Source of the DNA: Pseudomonas cavernae
GTDB taxonomy: Bacteria > Pseudomonadota > Gammaproteobacteria > Pseudomonadales > Pseudomonadaceae
Length of the DNA: 64,000 nt
Assembly (NCBI RefSeq): GCF_003595175.1
Contig: NZ_CP032419.1
Span: 4,030,001 to 4,094,000 of the forward strand
Direction of reading: 5' to 3'
Shown: positions 21,769 through 30,044 of the stretch, in pieces
Position numbering within the stretch: position 1 is the first letter of the stretch
Layout: every line of letters starts with the position of its first letter
The notes under the pieces: model-generated
Database searches by the model: none
The model's input: the letters and a program-made list of their open reading frames with translations, nothing else
Told to the model about the DNA's origin: nothing
Program-made: the position numbers and the translations under genes

Positions 21769-22734
21769 ATGCGTCGTTATCTGCTTGCCCTGCTGGCCGC
21801 CTGCAGCCTTAGCGCTGCCGCCGCCGACAATTGGACACCCTTCCCCTACGACCAGCGCGCCTACGACTATTCCGGCGACAAGCTGCGCCAGGCCTGGCCG
21901 CAGCTGACGCGCGGCTTCGGCACCGACTATCCATTCCCGGATGCCGACTGGGTCGTCCACATGGCGGCGCAGTATCCGCAAGCCGTGGAAATGACCGTCA
22001 CCGGCAACACCGGCTTCACGGGCAAACCCGAGGAAGCTGCGGCCTATGCTGCCAAGCTGCAGGAGGTCTGGCGCCTGGTGTTCCGCGGCGACTTCGCCAA
22101 AGCCAAGCAACAAGGCTTGGCCCTGGGCGTCGGCGGCCAGGTGCCGGCGATGTTCGCCCAGGTGGTCTATGCCATGTTCCTCGCCCCCGACCAGGAGGAG
22201 AAGCATCGCCTGCTGGAAGAGGTGATCGACTACACCGACAAGGCCGGCGAGCTGGTCCAGGCCGACAGCGCCGCCCAGTTCGGCCGCGTCTATGCCAAGG
22301 CCCGCCTGGGCGAGGAGCTACCGGTGCCGGTGGTGCTCAAACGCGGCTACACCAGCCAGATTCCCGAGGAACTGGATGCCCTGCTGAGCAAGCAACCGCG
22401 CCAGCCGTTCGCCCTGGCGCTATACGGCGGCTATGAGGCGGGCGTGATCCGCAAGGTCGGCAAACTGGTGGGCAAGATGACCTATGGGGTCAGTGCCGAG
22501 CAGATGGAGCAATACTTCAGCCGCTCCTTCAAGGCCGCCGACAACCTGCCGATCGGCCACTACGAATACGCCAACGCCCTGCTCTACGTCTATGGTGACG
22601 ACGAGCAGAAGAAGGCCCTCGAGCACCTCAGACGCGCCGCAGCGATCACCCCGATCAACGCCATGGAGGCGCTGGAAGTGGCCCACGCCAAACAGCTGCT
22701 GACGCAGCTCGAGCACCAGCTCGCGCAGAACTAG
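21769..22734 (+). CDS. Exported protein of unknown function
   Basis: I do not recognise a family with known function. It has 321 residues, starting MRRYLLALLAACSLSAAAA, a standard signal peptide cleaved near 19-21. The lipobox is not convincing, because LAAC is too early and too internal. The mature part is predicted helical, with Ala-rich repeats (ANALLYVYGDDEQKKALEHLRRAAAITPINAMEALE) suggesting TPR-like units near the C-terminus. From memory a hypothetical gene holds the same position in P. aeruginosa (PA4437). The ORF extends 63 codons upstream into the preceding gene, so ATG 21769, behind AAGAAAGG, is used. A strong terminator follows. Confidence 0.85.
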   Translation: MRRYLLALLAACSLSAAAADNWTPFPYDQRAYDYSGDKLRQAWPQLTRGFGTDYPFPDADWVVHMAAQYPQAVEMTVTGNTGFTGKPEEAAAYAAKLQEVWRLVFRGDFAKAKQQGLALGVGGQVPAMFAQVVYAMFLAPDQEEKHRLLEEVIDYTDKAGELVQADSAAQFGRVYAKARLGEELPVPVVLKRGYTSQIPEELDALLSKQPRQPFALALYGGYEAGVIRKVGKLVGKMTYGVSAEQMEQYFSRSFKAADNLPIGHYEYANALLYVYGDDEQKKALEHLRRAAAITPINAMEALEVAHAKQLLTQLEHQLAQN

Positions 22735-22750
22735 CCCCCCGCCAGAACGC

Positions 22751-22778
22751 AAAAGGCTGCCCGTGGGCAGCCTTTTTT
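22751..22778. terminator. Bidirectional terminator before zapE
   Basis: AAAAGGCTGCCC and GGGCAGCCTTTTTT form a perfect stem around GT, with A and T tracts on either side. It serves the exported-protein gene and, on the other strand, zapE. Confidence 0.9.
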
Positions 22779-22791
22779 GTGTGCTTCGCGC

Positions 22792-23886
22792 TTACGGTCG
22801 GTGCGGGCGCGAGAGGAATTCGTGCGACTGCATCTCCAGCAGCCGGCTGAGGGTACGCTGGAACTCGAAACTCAAGCGGCCACCGGTATACAGATCCTTG
22901 AGCTCTACCTCGGCGGAGATGATCAGCTTGACGTTGCGGTCGTAGAACTCATCCACCAGGTTGATGAAGCGCCGCGCCATGTCGTCCTTGGCCACGCCCA
23001 TCTGCTCGACATTAGCCAGCAGCACGGCGTGGAAGATCTTGCCCAGTTCGATGTAGTCGTTCTGGCTACGCGGGCCGTCGCACAGCTCGCGGAACTCGAA
23101 CCAGGCGACATCTTCGCAGACGCGCACGGCGCGGATCTCGCGGTTCTCGATCAGCAGCGCCTCGTTTTCCACCGCCTGGGTGCAGTCCGGCAGCAGACTG
23201 GTGAAACTTCGCCTCAGGCTGGCCTCGGCTTCGGCATCCAGCGGCCAGTGGAACAATTCGGCTTGCTCCAGCGCACGCAGGCGGTAATCGACGCCACTGT
23301 CGACGTTGACCACGTCGGTGTGCTGCTTGACCAGGGCGATCGCCGGCAGGAAGCGCGCGCGCTGCAGGCCGTCCTTGTACAGGCCGTCAGGGACGATGTT
23401 GGAGGTGGCCACCAGGCTGACCCCGTTCTTGAACAGCTCGTCGAGCAGGGTGGCGAGAATCATCGCGTCGGTGATGTCGGAGACGAAGAACTCGTCGAAG
23501 CAGATCACCCGGGCTTCGTCGGCGAAGCGCTTGCCGATGATGGTCAGCGGGTTCTTCTCGCCCTTGAGGGTTTTCATCTCCTCGTGCACGCGCTTCATGA
23601 AGCGGTGGAAGTGGGTGCGCATCTTGCGCTTGAACGGCAGCGCATCGAAGAAGGTATCGACCAGATAGGTCTTGCCGCGCCCGACCCCACCCCAGAAGTA
23701 CAGGCCCTTGACCGGCTCCTGCGCCTTCTTACCGAGCAGCTTGCCGAACAGCCCCGGCTTGCTCTTCTCGCTCGCCAGCAGCTCGTCGTACAGCCGCTGC
23801 AGATGACGCACGGCGTTTTCCTGCGCGGCGTCATGGAAGAAGTCGGGGCGTTTCAGATCGGCCTGGTATCGCTGGAGGGGGGTCAT
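22792..23886 (-). CDS. zapE: ZapE, AFG1-type ATPase of the division machinery
   Basis: P-loop ATPase of the AFG1/LACE1 family; in E. coli it acts on FtsZ polymers late in division. It has 364 residues. Walker A GGVGRGKT is at 66-73, Walker B VICFDEFFV near 127-135, and the SNIVPDGLYKDGLQR sensor region near 205. Length and motifs agree with the bacterial family. In many genomes zapE lies next to rplM-rpsI; here four genes separate them. Confidence 0.94.
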   Translation of the reverse strand: MTPLQRYQADLKRPDFFHDAAQENAVRHLQRLYDELLASEKSKPGLFGKLLGKKAQEPVKGLYFWGGVGRGKTYLVDTFFDALPFKRKMRTHFHRFMKRVHEEMKTLKGEKNPLTIIGKRFADEARVICFDEFFVSDITDAMILATLLDELFKNGVSLVATSNIVPDGLYKDGLQRARFLPAIALVKQHTDVVNVDSGVDYRLRALEQAELFHWPLDAEAEASLRRSFTSLLPDCTQAVENEALLIENREIRAVRVCEDVAWFEFRELCDGPRSQNDYIELGKIFHAVLLANVEQMGVAKDDMARRFINLVDEFYDRNVKLIISAEVELKDLYTGGRLSFEFQRTLSRLLEMQSHEFLSRPHRP

Positions 23887-23949
23887 AATCGCTAACTGGG
23901 CATGAAAAACGGGGCCGTCACTTTAGCGACGGCCCCGTGGCTTGGCAAT

Positions 23950-24046
23950 TGGAGGTTGGGTTGAGGAGCGCAGCGACCAAGCCCAACATGACAAGGCTCC
24001 GTGCAATTTCAATGTTGGACCTCGCCGCGCTCAGCCCAACCTACCC
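23950..24046. repeat. Imperfect inverted-repeat (REP-like) element beside trpS
   Basis: The left arm begins GGAGGTTGGGTTGAG and the right arm ends CTCAGCCCAACCTACC; the arms are imperfect inverted repeats, and the left arm also folds on itself (GTTGGG with CCCAAC). The whole fills the 160-bp gap between zapE and trpS, and its right end directly abuts the trpS stop codon (24047-24049). Confidence 0.6.
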
Positions 24047-25393
24047 TCACTCCTGCGGTGCCAGCGCCTCGCGCAGACGCAGAATCGCCGCCGCTCGCGC
24101 CGTGGCATCGGCAAAGGCCGGGCTTTCGCCGACCAGTTCGCCATCCAGCCACAGGCCGAAGCCGTCAGCCTGCTCGCGGATATCCAGCGCGTCGCCGGCC
24201 TGCAGGCGCTTGCTGACCTGGCCGGCGCTCTTGCCGTCGGCGAAGGCCGTGGACAGCAGCAGTTGCTCACCGGCGGCATCCAGCAGGCGGAAGCGGAAGC
24301 TGCCGTCGTCGTCACGGAAGCTGACGAAACGCGCCGCCTTGGCCGCCTTCTTCTTGCCCGCCCCGGCCACCTGCACCTGTTCGCGGAACGAACGCAGGCC
24401 CACCGCCTCGCGCAGTTCGCCGAGGAACGGGGTGGCGATCTTACGCGCCTTGGCCGCACCGGCGAGGAGGACATCCTCAAGATCGGCCGGCCGCTCGATC
24501 AGCGCCTGGTAGCGCTCACGCGCCTCGCCCAGCTCGCTGTCGAGCAACTGGAACAGGCGCTGCTTGGCTTCGCCCCAGGCCAGGCCGGCGCGCAGCTCGG
24601 CACGGAATTCGGCCTGCTGCGCGGGTGTGGCGAAGGCCTGATAGAGGGTGAACAGGTGCGAATTGTCCGGATCCTTCGGCTCGCCCGGCAGCCTGGAGTC
24701 GGTGACGATGTGGGCGATGGCGTCCTTCAGCTGCTTGGCGCTGCCGAACAGCGGGATGGTGTTGTCGTAGCTCTTCGACATCTTGCGCCCGTCGAGGCCG
24801 GGCAGGGTCGCCACGCCTTCCTCGATCACCGCTTCCGGCAGGGTGAACAGCTCCTTGCCCTGACCGAACAGATGGTTGAAGCGCTGGCCGATGTCGCGCG
24901 CCATCTCCACGTGCTGGATCTGGTCGCGGCCGACCGGCACCTTGTGGGCGTTGAACATCAGGATGTCCGCCGCCATCAGCACCGGATAGCTGAACAGGCC
25001 CATGGTCACGCCGGCATCCGGGTCTTCGCCGAGTTCGACGTTCTTGTCCACCGAGGCCTTGTAGGCATGCGCGCGGTTGAGCAAGCCCTTGGCCGCCACG
25101 CAGGTCAGCAGCCAGGTCAGCTCGGGGATCTCGGGAATGTCGGACTGGCGGTAGAAGGTCGCCTTGTTCACATCCAGGCCACAAGCCAGCCAGGTGGCGG
25201 CGATCTCCAGGCGCGAACGCTGGATGCGCAGCGGCTCGTCGCACTTGATCAGCGCGTGGTAGTCGGCGAGGAAATAGAAGGAATCGGCATTGGCTTCGCG
25301 GCTGGCGACGATGGCCGGGCGGATGGCGCCGGCGTAGTTGCCGAGGTGCGGCGTCCCTGTGGTGGTGATACCGGTAAGGATACGAGTGGTCAT
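24047..25393 (-). CDS. trpS: Tryptophanyl-tRNA synthetase with C-terminal extension
   Basis: Class I aminoacyl-tRNA synthetase charging tRNA-Trp. It has 448 residues, against about 330 for the E. coli enzyme. The catalytic core holds the HIGH equivalent TPHLGNY (14-20) and KMSKS (204-208). The extra part lies at the C-terminus (about 345-448): a basic [19 protein letters not shown] stretch, then a compact domain with [21 protein letters not shown]. From memory P. aeruginosa has the same long form. The role of the extension is not known to me. Confidence 0.95.
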   Translation of the reverse strand: MTTRILTGITTTGTPHLGNYAGAIRPAIVASREANADSFYFLADYHALIKCDEPLRIQRSRLEIAATWLACGLDVNKATFYRQSDIPEIPELTWLLTCVAAKGLLNRAHAYKASVDKNVELGEDPDAGVTMGLFSYPVLMAADILMFNAHKVPVGRDQIQHVEMARDIGQRFNHLFGQGKELFTLPEAVIEEGVATLPGLDGRKMSKSYDNTIPLFGSAKQLKDAIAHIVTDSRLPGEPKDPDNSHLFTLYQAFATPAQQAEFRAELRAGLAWGEAKQRLFQLLDSELGEARERYQALIERPADLEDVLLAGAAKARKIATPFLGELREAVGLRSFREQVQVAGAGKKKAAKAARFVSFRDDDGSFRFRLLDAAGEQLLLSTAFADGKSAGQVSKRLQAGDALDIREQADGFGLWLDGELVGESPAFADATARAAAILRLREALAPQE

Positions 25394-25423
25394 GGCTTAT
25401 CGCTTGTCAGACTGCAATCAGGA

Positions 25424-26047
25424 TCAGAGGCGCGGCAGCACCAGCTCTTTCAGATCGGTGAGCTTGCCGTGAAAAAAGTGCCCGCATTCTGCCACTTTCA
25501 GCAACTCATGGGGACGTTCGAGGGCGGCGGACCAGGCATAGACCTGCTGCGGATCGATCACCTCGTCCTGCTCCGGCTGGATCAGCGTCAGCGGGCAGCG
25601 CTGCGGCGGCTGGTTGTCCTCGCACAGCCGCGCCACCGCCGGCGCCACCATGAACAGGCCGGCCAGCTCCTGGCCCTGCGCCTCCAGGCGGCCACCCAGG
25701 CTGGCGGCAACGAAGCCGCCGAAGGAGAAGCCGAACAGCGTCAGGGGCAACTGCGGATACTGAGCCCGTAGCCAGGTTGCCGCGGCCCCGGCGTCGTCGA
25801 CCTCGCCACTGTGCATGTCATGGCTGCCGGCGCTGGCGCCGACGCCACGGTAGTTGAAGCGCAGGGTCGCCAGGCCGGCGTCGCGCGCGCTACGCTGCAG
25901 GGTAGACACCACCTTGTTGAGCATAGTGCCGCCTTGCACCGGGTTGGGGTGACAGATCAGTGCCACGCCACGGGCGTCGGGCAGGTCGAGATAGAGCGCC
26001 TCGAGCTGGCCCACCGGGCCGTCGAGCAGCAGAGAGGTTTCACGCAT
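25424..26047 (-). CDS. Alpha/beta hydrolase (dienelactone-hydrolase-like)
   Basis: It has 207 residues with an alpha/beta hydrolase fold. The nucleophile elbow GFSFGGFVA (Ser at about 108), an acid in PEQDEVIDP and a His in GHFFHGKL form a plausible catalytic triad. The ALICHPNPVQGGTMLNKV opening is typical of short hydrolases of unknown substrate found in Pseudomonas. A longer reading to 26629 runs back through zapG on the other strand and is rejected. It is 30 bp upstream of trpS in the same direction, so possibly co-transcribed. Confidence 0.88.
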   Translation of the reverse strand: MRETSLLLDGPVGQLEALYLDLPDARGVALICHPNPVQGGTMLNKVVSTLQRSARDAGLATLRFNYRGVGASAGSHDMHSGEVDDAGAAATWLRAQYPQLPLTLFGFSFGGFVAASLGGRLEAQGQELAGLFMVAPAVARLCEDNQPPQRCPLTLIQPEQDEVIDPQQVYAWSAALERPHELLKVAECGHFFHGKLTDLKELVLPRL

Positions 26048-26179
26048 TAGCAACAGGAACTCCGTGACCCCGGAGGGGGTCGACACGTCTTGGTTAGGCA
26101 CATCACGGCTTGCGTTGCGGTATACAGCGCAGGTTCGAGCCGTTAACGTAAAGCAAAGCCGTTTATAGAGGAAGGACTC

Positions 26180-26614
26180 GTGGAACAGACGCTCACAGCC
26201 TGGTTGCTGCCGACCCTCACCCTGCTGGCTGGCATCGCCATCGGCTTCGTGGTGGCCCGCTTGCTGCCCAATGCCGCGCCCAATCGCACCCAGCGCCAGT
26301 TGGACGAGCTGCAGGAACGCTTCGACAGCTATCAAAGCGAAGTGGTCACCCATTTCAACACCACCGCCAGCCTGGTGAAGAAGCTCACCCAGAGCTACCA
26401 GGAAGTGCAGGAGCACCTGTCCGAAGGCGCCAACCGCCTGGCCCTCGACGAACTGACTCGCCAGCGCCTGCTGGCCGCCCTGCACGCCGACGAGCAGGCC
26501 AGCCCGCGCGAGCGCCTGACCCCGCCGAAAAGCAACGAGGCACCGAAGGACTATGCGCCCAAGGCCCCCGATACCCCCGGCACCCTGGATGTGACCTTCG
26601 GCCTGAAAAAGTGA
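26180..26614 (+). CDS. zapG: ZapG (YhcB, DUF1043), inner-membrane envelope/division protein
   Basis: It has 144 residues with an N-terminal membrane segment (about 8-28, LLPTLTLLAGIAIGFVVARLL), then a coiled coil (QRQLDELQERFDSYQSEVVTHFNTTASLVKKL written here as landmarks only in part: QLDELQERF, HFNTTASLV) and a flexible tail ending DVTFGLKK. In E. coli YhcB links envelope growth and division. The start is GTG 26180 with GAGGAAGG about 6 nt before it. It is divergent from the hydrolase gene. Confidence 0.88.
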   Translation: MEQTLTAWLLPTLTLLAGIAIGFVVARLLPNAAPNRTQRQLDELQERFDSYQSEVVTHFNTTASLVKKLTQSYQEVQEHLSEGANRLALDELTRQRLLAALHADEQASPRERLTPPKSNEAPKDYAPKAPDTPGTLDVTFGLKK

Positions 26615-26627
26615 TTTAGCTGGCCGC

Positions 26628-26661
26628 AATAAAAAGCCCCGCCTAGGCGGGGCTTTTTATT
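26628..26661. terminator. Bidirectional terminator after zapG
   Basis: AATAAAAAGCCCCGCC and GGCGGGGCTTTTTATT are a perfect 16-bp inverted repeat around TA. It serves zapG and could stop transcription coming through the repeat element from cysNC. Confidence 0.92.
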
Positions 26662-26671
26662 GGGTGACGCG

Positions 26672-26813
26672 GCAGGCTGTTGAAAAACGTAGCGAGCGAA
26701 GGCTAGGCAAGGCGAAGTCAGCCGAAGAAGCGCAGTTTACGAGTTGTAAATAAGCATTCTGAGGCTGACTTCAACGCGGCATAGCCGAGTGCAGTAGTTT
26801 TGCAACTGCCTGC
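26672..26813. repeat. MITE-like hairpin element A (142 bp)
   Basis: The termini are inverted repeats: GCAGGCTGTTGAAAAAC at 26672 and, on the other strand from 26813, GCAGGCAGTTGCAAAAC (15 of 17 identical). Inside, GAAGTCAGCC (26714-26723) and GGCTGACTTC (26763-26772) are a perfect inverted repeat enclosing a 31-nt core (26727-26757) that itself contains TTTAC-GAGTT-GTAAA. No reading frame is present. The right end coincides with the first base of the cysNC stop codon. No clear target duplication is visible. It is related to element B at 29791-30044. Confidence 0.75.
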
Positions 26814-28714
26814 TAGAGCGCGCCGCGCGCGCGCAGCAGATCGATCACCTGCTTGACGCCCTCTTCCACCGACAGGCTCTGCGTGTCGATCAGCAGATCG
26901 GCATTCAGCGGCACGTCGTAGGGGAAGGCCTCGCCGGGGATATTGTCGCCAGCGGCGGCATACAGCCCTTGCGGGTCACGTTCACGGCACGCCTGCGGCG
27001 AAGCCTGGACGTAAACGGTGATCAGCCGCTCGGTGCCGATCAACGCCTTGGCCTGCTCGCGGCCCTCGGCATCCGGGGCGACGAAGGCGGCCAGGGTCAG
27101 CAGGCCGGCCTCGTTGAACTGGCGCGCCACATGGGCGGCACGCCGCCAGTTTTCGGTGCGTCCGGCGCGGTCCTGCGGCAGCCCCTTGTTGAGGTCATGC
27201 CGCAGGTTCTGGCCATCCAGCACATAGACCGCGCGGCCCATGTCGAACAGCTTGCGCTCCACGGCATAGGCCAGGGTGCTCTTGCCGGCGCCGGACAGCC
27301 CGGTGAACAGCACGGTGGCCGGCTGCTGACCGAAGCGCGCGGCGCGCTCCTCGGTGGCGACGTGGGCCAGCTTGCCGTGGTGGCCGTCGACATTTTGGGC
27401 ACCGACGGGGGCGGCGATGATCATGCCGGCGCCGACGGTGCCGTTGGTCAAGCGGTCCACGACGATGAAGGCGCCGGTGGTGCGGTTGTGCGCATAGCCG
27501 TCGAGGGCGATCGGCGCATCCAGGCTGATCTTGACCTTGGCGATCTCGTTCAGCTTGAGTTCGCTGGCCGCACCCTCTTCCAGGCTATTCACGTCGACCT
27601 TGTGGGCGATGCTCGGGATCGAGCCCGGCACATAGCTGGTGGCGCGCTTGAAGTCGTATTTCTTGCCCGGCAGCATCGGCTCTTCGGCCATCCACACCAG
27701 CATGGCGTCGAAGCTGTCGGTGACCAACGGCCGGTTGTCGCCATGCACCAGCATGTCGCCACGGGACACGTCGACTTCGTCTTCCAGGGTCAGGGTGATG
27801 GCCTGGCCCGGACCGGCCGCTTCCAGTTCGCCCTCGAAGGTGACGATAGACTTGACCTTGCTGCTCTTGCCGGACGGCAACACCACCACTTCGTCGCCCT
27901 TGTGCACGACGCCGCTGGCCAGGGTGCCGGCGAAGCCGCGGAAGTTCAGGTTCGGGCGGTTGACGTACTGCACCGGGAAACGCATGTCGTTGAAATTGCG
28001 GTCGCCAGCGATCTCCACGGTTTCGAGGATTTCCATCAGCGACTGACCGCTGTACCAGGGCGAGCGCTCGCTCTTGTTGACCACGTTGTCGCCCTTCAGC
28101 GCCGACATCGGCACGAAGTGGATCGAGGTCGGGGTGAGCTTGATCTGCTCGGCAAACACCAGGTAGTCGGCCTTGATCCGCTCGAACACGGCCTGGTCGA
28201 AGTCCATCAGGTCCATCTTGTTGATGGCCACGACTATGTGCTTGATGCCCAGCAGCGAGGCGATATAGCTGTGCCGGCGGGTCTGGGTCTGCACGCCGTA
28301 GCGGGCATCGACGAGGATGATCGCCAGGTCGCAGGTCGAGGCACCGGTGGCCATGTTGCGGGTGTACTGCTCATGGCCGGGGGTGTCGGCGATGATGAAT
28401 TTGCGCTTGGCGGTGCTGAAGTAGCGGTACGCCACATCGATGGTGATGCCCTGCTCGCGCTCGGCCTGCAGGCCGTCGACCAGCAACGCCAGATCGATAT
28501 CGTCGCCGGTGGTGCCGACTTTCTTCGAGTCGCGAGTGATGGCTTCCAGATGGTCTTCGTAGATCATCTTCGAGTCGTGCAGCAGGCGGCCGATCAGAGT
28601 GCTCTTGCCGTCGTCGACGTTGCCGCAGGTGAGGAAACGCAGCAGTTCCTTGCGCTCGTGCTGGGCCAGGTAGGCGAGGATGTCCTCGCTGATCAGATCG
28701 GATTGGTGCGACAT
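26813..28714 (-). CDS. cysNC: CysNC, ATP sulfurylase large subunit fused to APS kinase
   Basis: Bifunctional sulfate-activation enzyme: the N-terminal GTPase subunit of ATP sulfurylase makes APS with CysD, and the C-terminal kinase makes PAPS. It has 633 residues. The GTPase has GNVDDGKS at 31-38, [17 protein letters not shown] and NKMDLMDFD. The C-terminal domain (from about 455) has the kinase P-loop GLSGAGKST and [17 protein letters not shown]. The fusion is common in pseudomonads. The start is 1 bp from the cysD stop. The 3' end touches repeat element A. Confidence 0.97.
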   Translation of the reverse strand: MSHQSDLISEDILAYLAQHERKELLRFLTCGNVDDGKSTLIGRLLHDSKMIYEDHLEAITRDSKKVGTTGDDIDLALLVDGLQAEREQGITIDVAYRYFSTAKRKFIIADTPGHEQYTRNMATGASTCDLAIILVDARYGVQTQTRRHSYIASLLGIKHIVVAINKMDLMDFDQAVFERIKADYLVFAEQIKLTPTSIHFVPMSALKGDNVVNKSERSPWYSGQSLMEILETVEIAGDRNFNDMRFPVQYVNRPNLNFRGFAGTLASGVVHKGDEVVVLPSGKSSKVKSIVTFEGELEAAGPGQAITLTLEDEVDVSRGDMLVHGDNRPLVTDSFDAMLVWMAEEPMLPGKKYDFKRATSYVPGSIPSIAHKVDVNSLEEGAASELKLNEIAKVKISLDAPIALDGYAHNRTTGAFIVVDRLTNGTVGAGMIIAAPVGAQNVDGHHGKLAHVATEERAARFGQQPATVLFTGLSGAGKSTLAYAVERKLFDMGRAVYVLDGQNLRHDLNKGLPQDRAGRTENWRRAAHVARQFNEAGLLTLAAFVAPDAEGREQAKALIGTERLITVYVQASPQACRERDPQGLYAAAGDNIPGEAFPYDVPLNADLLIDTQSLSVEEGVKQVIDLLRARGAL

Positions 28715-28715
28715 C

Positions 28716-29633
28716 TTAAAAGTACCCCTGACGTTTCTTGTCTTCCATCGAGCCGGCCTGGTCGTGGTCGATCACCCGACCTTGGCGCTCGGAGGTCCGG
28801 GTCAGGAGCATTTCCTGGATGATGTCGGTCAGGGTGGTGGCCGTGGACTCCACCGCACCGGTCAACGGATAGCAGCCGAGGGTGCGGAAACGCACCATCT
28901 TCTTCTGGATACGGGCCTTTTCTTCGTCCGACAGGTGCTCGAGGATGCGCTCGTCGTCGATCATGATCAGCGTGCCGTTCTTCTCGATCACTTCGCGCTC
29001 GGCGGCGAAGTACAGCGGCACGATCGGGATGCCTTCCAGGTAGATGTATTGCCAGATGTCCAGCTCGGTCCAGTTGGACAGCGGGAACACGCGAATCGAC
29101 TCGCCCTTGTTGACCTTGCCGTTGTAGACGTTCCACAGCTCGGGGCGCTGGTTCTTCGGATCCCAGCGGTGCTTGCTGTCGCGGAAGGAATACACGCGCT
29201 CCTTGGCCCGCGATTTCTCCTCGTCGCGGCGCGCGCCACCGAAGGCGGCGTCGAAGCCGTACTTGTCCAGCGCTTGCTTCAAACCCTCGGTCTTCATGAT
29301 GTCGGTGTGCTTAGCACTGCCGTGGGTGAAGGGGTTGATGCCCTGCGCCACACCGTCCGGGTTGACGTGGGTGATCAGGTCGAGGCCCAGTTCGGCGACC
29401 ATCTTGTCGCGAAACTTGTACATCTCCTGGAACTTCCACTGAGTGTCGACGTGCATCACCGGGAACGGCAGCTTGCCGGGAAAGAACGCCTTGCGTGCGA
29501 GGTGCAGCATGACGGCGGAATCTTTGCCGATGGAGTACAGCATCACCGGGTTATCGAACTCGGCGGCGACCTCGCGGATGATGTGGATGCTTTCCGCCTC
29601 CAACTGTTTCAGATGCGTCAATTTATCGAGCAT
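28716..29633 (-). CDS. cysD: CysD, ATP sulfurylase small (catalytic) subunit
   Basis: PP-loop adenylyltransferase that forms APS from sulfate and ATP with CysN. It has 305 residues. The PP-loop [10 protein letters not shown] is at 34-43, followed by [12 protein letters not shown] and [17 protein letters not shown]. It is first gene of cysD-cysNC; sulfur control through CysB is expected. The 159 bp upstream to repeat element B hold a candidate operator dyad (29737-29753). Confidence 0.97.
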   Translation of the reverse strand: MLDKLTHLKQLEAESIHIIREVAAEFDNPVMLYSIGKDSAVMLHLARKAFFPGKLPFPVMHVDTQWKFQEMYKFRDKMVAELGLDLITHVNPDGVAQGINPFTHGSAKHTDIMKTEGLKQALDKYGFDAAFGGARRDEEKSRAKERVYSFRDSKHRWDPKNQRPELWNVYNGKVNKGESIRVFPLSNWTELDIWQYIYLEGIPIVPLYFAAEREVIEKNGTLIMIDDERILEHLSDEEKARIQKKMVRFRTLGCYPLTGAVESTATTLTDIIQEMLLTRTSERQGRVIDHDQAGSMEDKKRQGYF

Positions 29634-29736
29634 GGCAACTCACGGCTTTCTCTCGGGAGAGCTTGGGGGACGGCCTACGGGCCGTGGACGAAGGGCGCAC
29701 TTTAGCACAGCACCCCATTCTATTCAGGCGGCGGGT

Positions 29737-29753
29737 TAGATCTAAACGATCTA
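29737..29753. promoter_or_regulatory. Dyad upstream of cysD, candidate operator
   Basis: TAGATC and GATCTA form a perfect 6-bp inverted repeat around TAAAC, about 105 bp upstream of the cysD ATG in an AT-richer patch. Position and form suit a regulator site. The natural candidate for a sulfate-assimilation operon is CysB, but the sequence does not prove it. A weak -10-like TGCTAAAGT lies between the dyad and the gene (near 29699-29707, minus strand). Confidence 0.4.
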
Positions 29754-29790
29754 GTTATATGCCGATCGGCGCGCCCAGTCCGGCGCCTCA

Positions 29791-30044
29791 GAGCCTGTTT
29801 ACGATCTCGCGAGCTAGAGTCAAACAAGGCGCAACGACCAACGGGAGTAACAGCCGAAGGCTGGCCCAAAGGGCGAGCGTAGCGAGTCAAACGGCTGAGG
29901 AAGCGGAGTTTACGCGTTGTAAATGAGCATGACTCGCTTCACTCGCCCTTCGGGTCGCGCTGAAGCGCGTTAGCCGCAAGCGGCTTGCCGAAGCCGTTTT
30001 CAACGCAGTTTGACCGACGCGCAGCAGATCGTAGGCAGGTTCTC
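29791..30044. repeat. MITE-like hairpin element B (about 254 bp)
   Basis: The left end GAGCCTGTTTACGATCT and the reverse of the right end (GAACCTGCCTACGATCT) are imperfect terminal inverted repeats. Internal arms 29869-29889 and 29930-29950 pair over about 21 bp with two mismatches and enclose a 31-nt core (29900-29930) that matches the core of element A at 28 of 31 positions. No ORF is credible. The right end runs into the stop codon (30043-30045) of the Nif3-like gene. Together with the cysD upstream region it fills the 29634-30042 gap. Confidence 0.7.

Noticed and set aside
26048..26629. N-terminal extension of the alpha/beta hydrolase to 26629
   Set aside because: It reads antisense through zapG; homology-like sequence begins at MRETSLLLDGPVGQ (26047).
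26969..28822. 617-codon open frame antisense to cysNC, and similar long antisense frames such as 51864-53564, 55664-57286 and 4511-6313
   Set aside because: They mirror well-identified genes on the other strand, have His/Arg/Gln/Ala-rich compositions typical of the complement of GC-rich genes, and show no domain motif.
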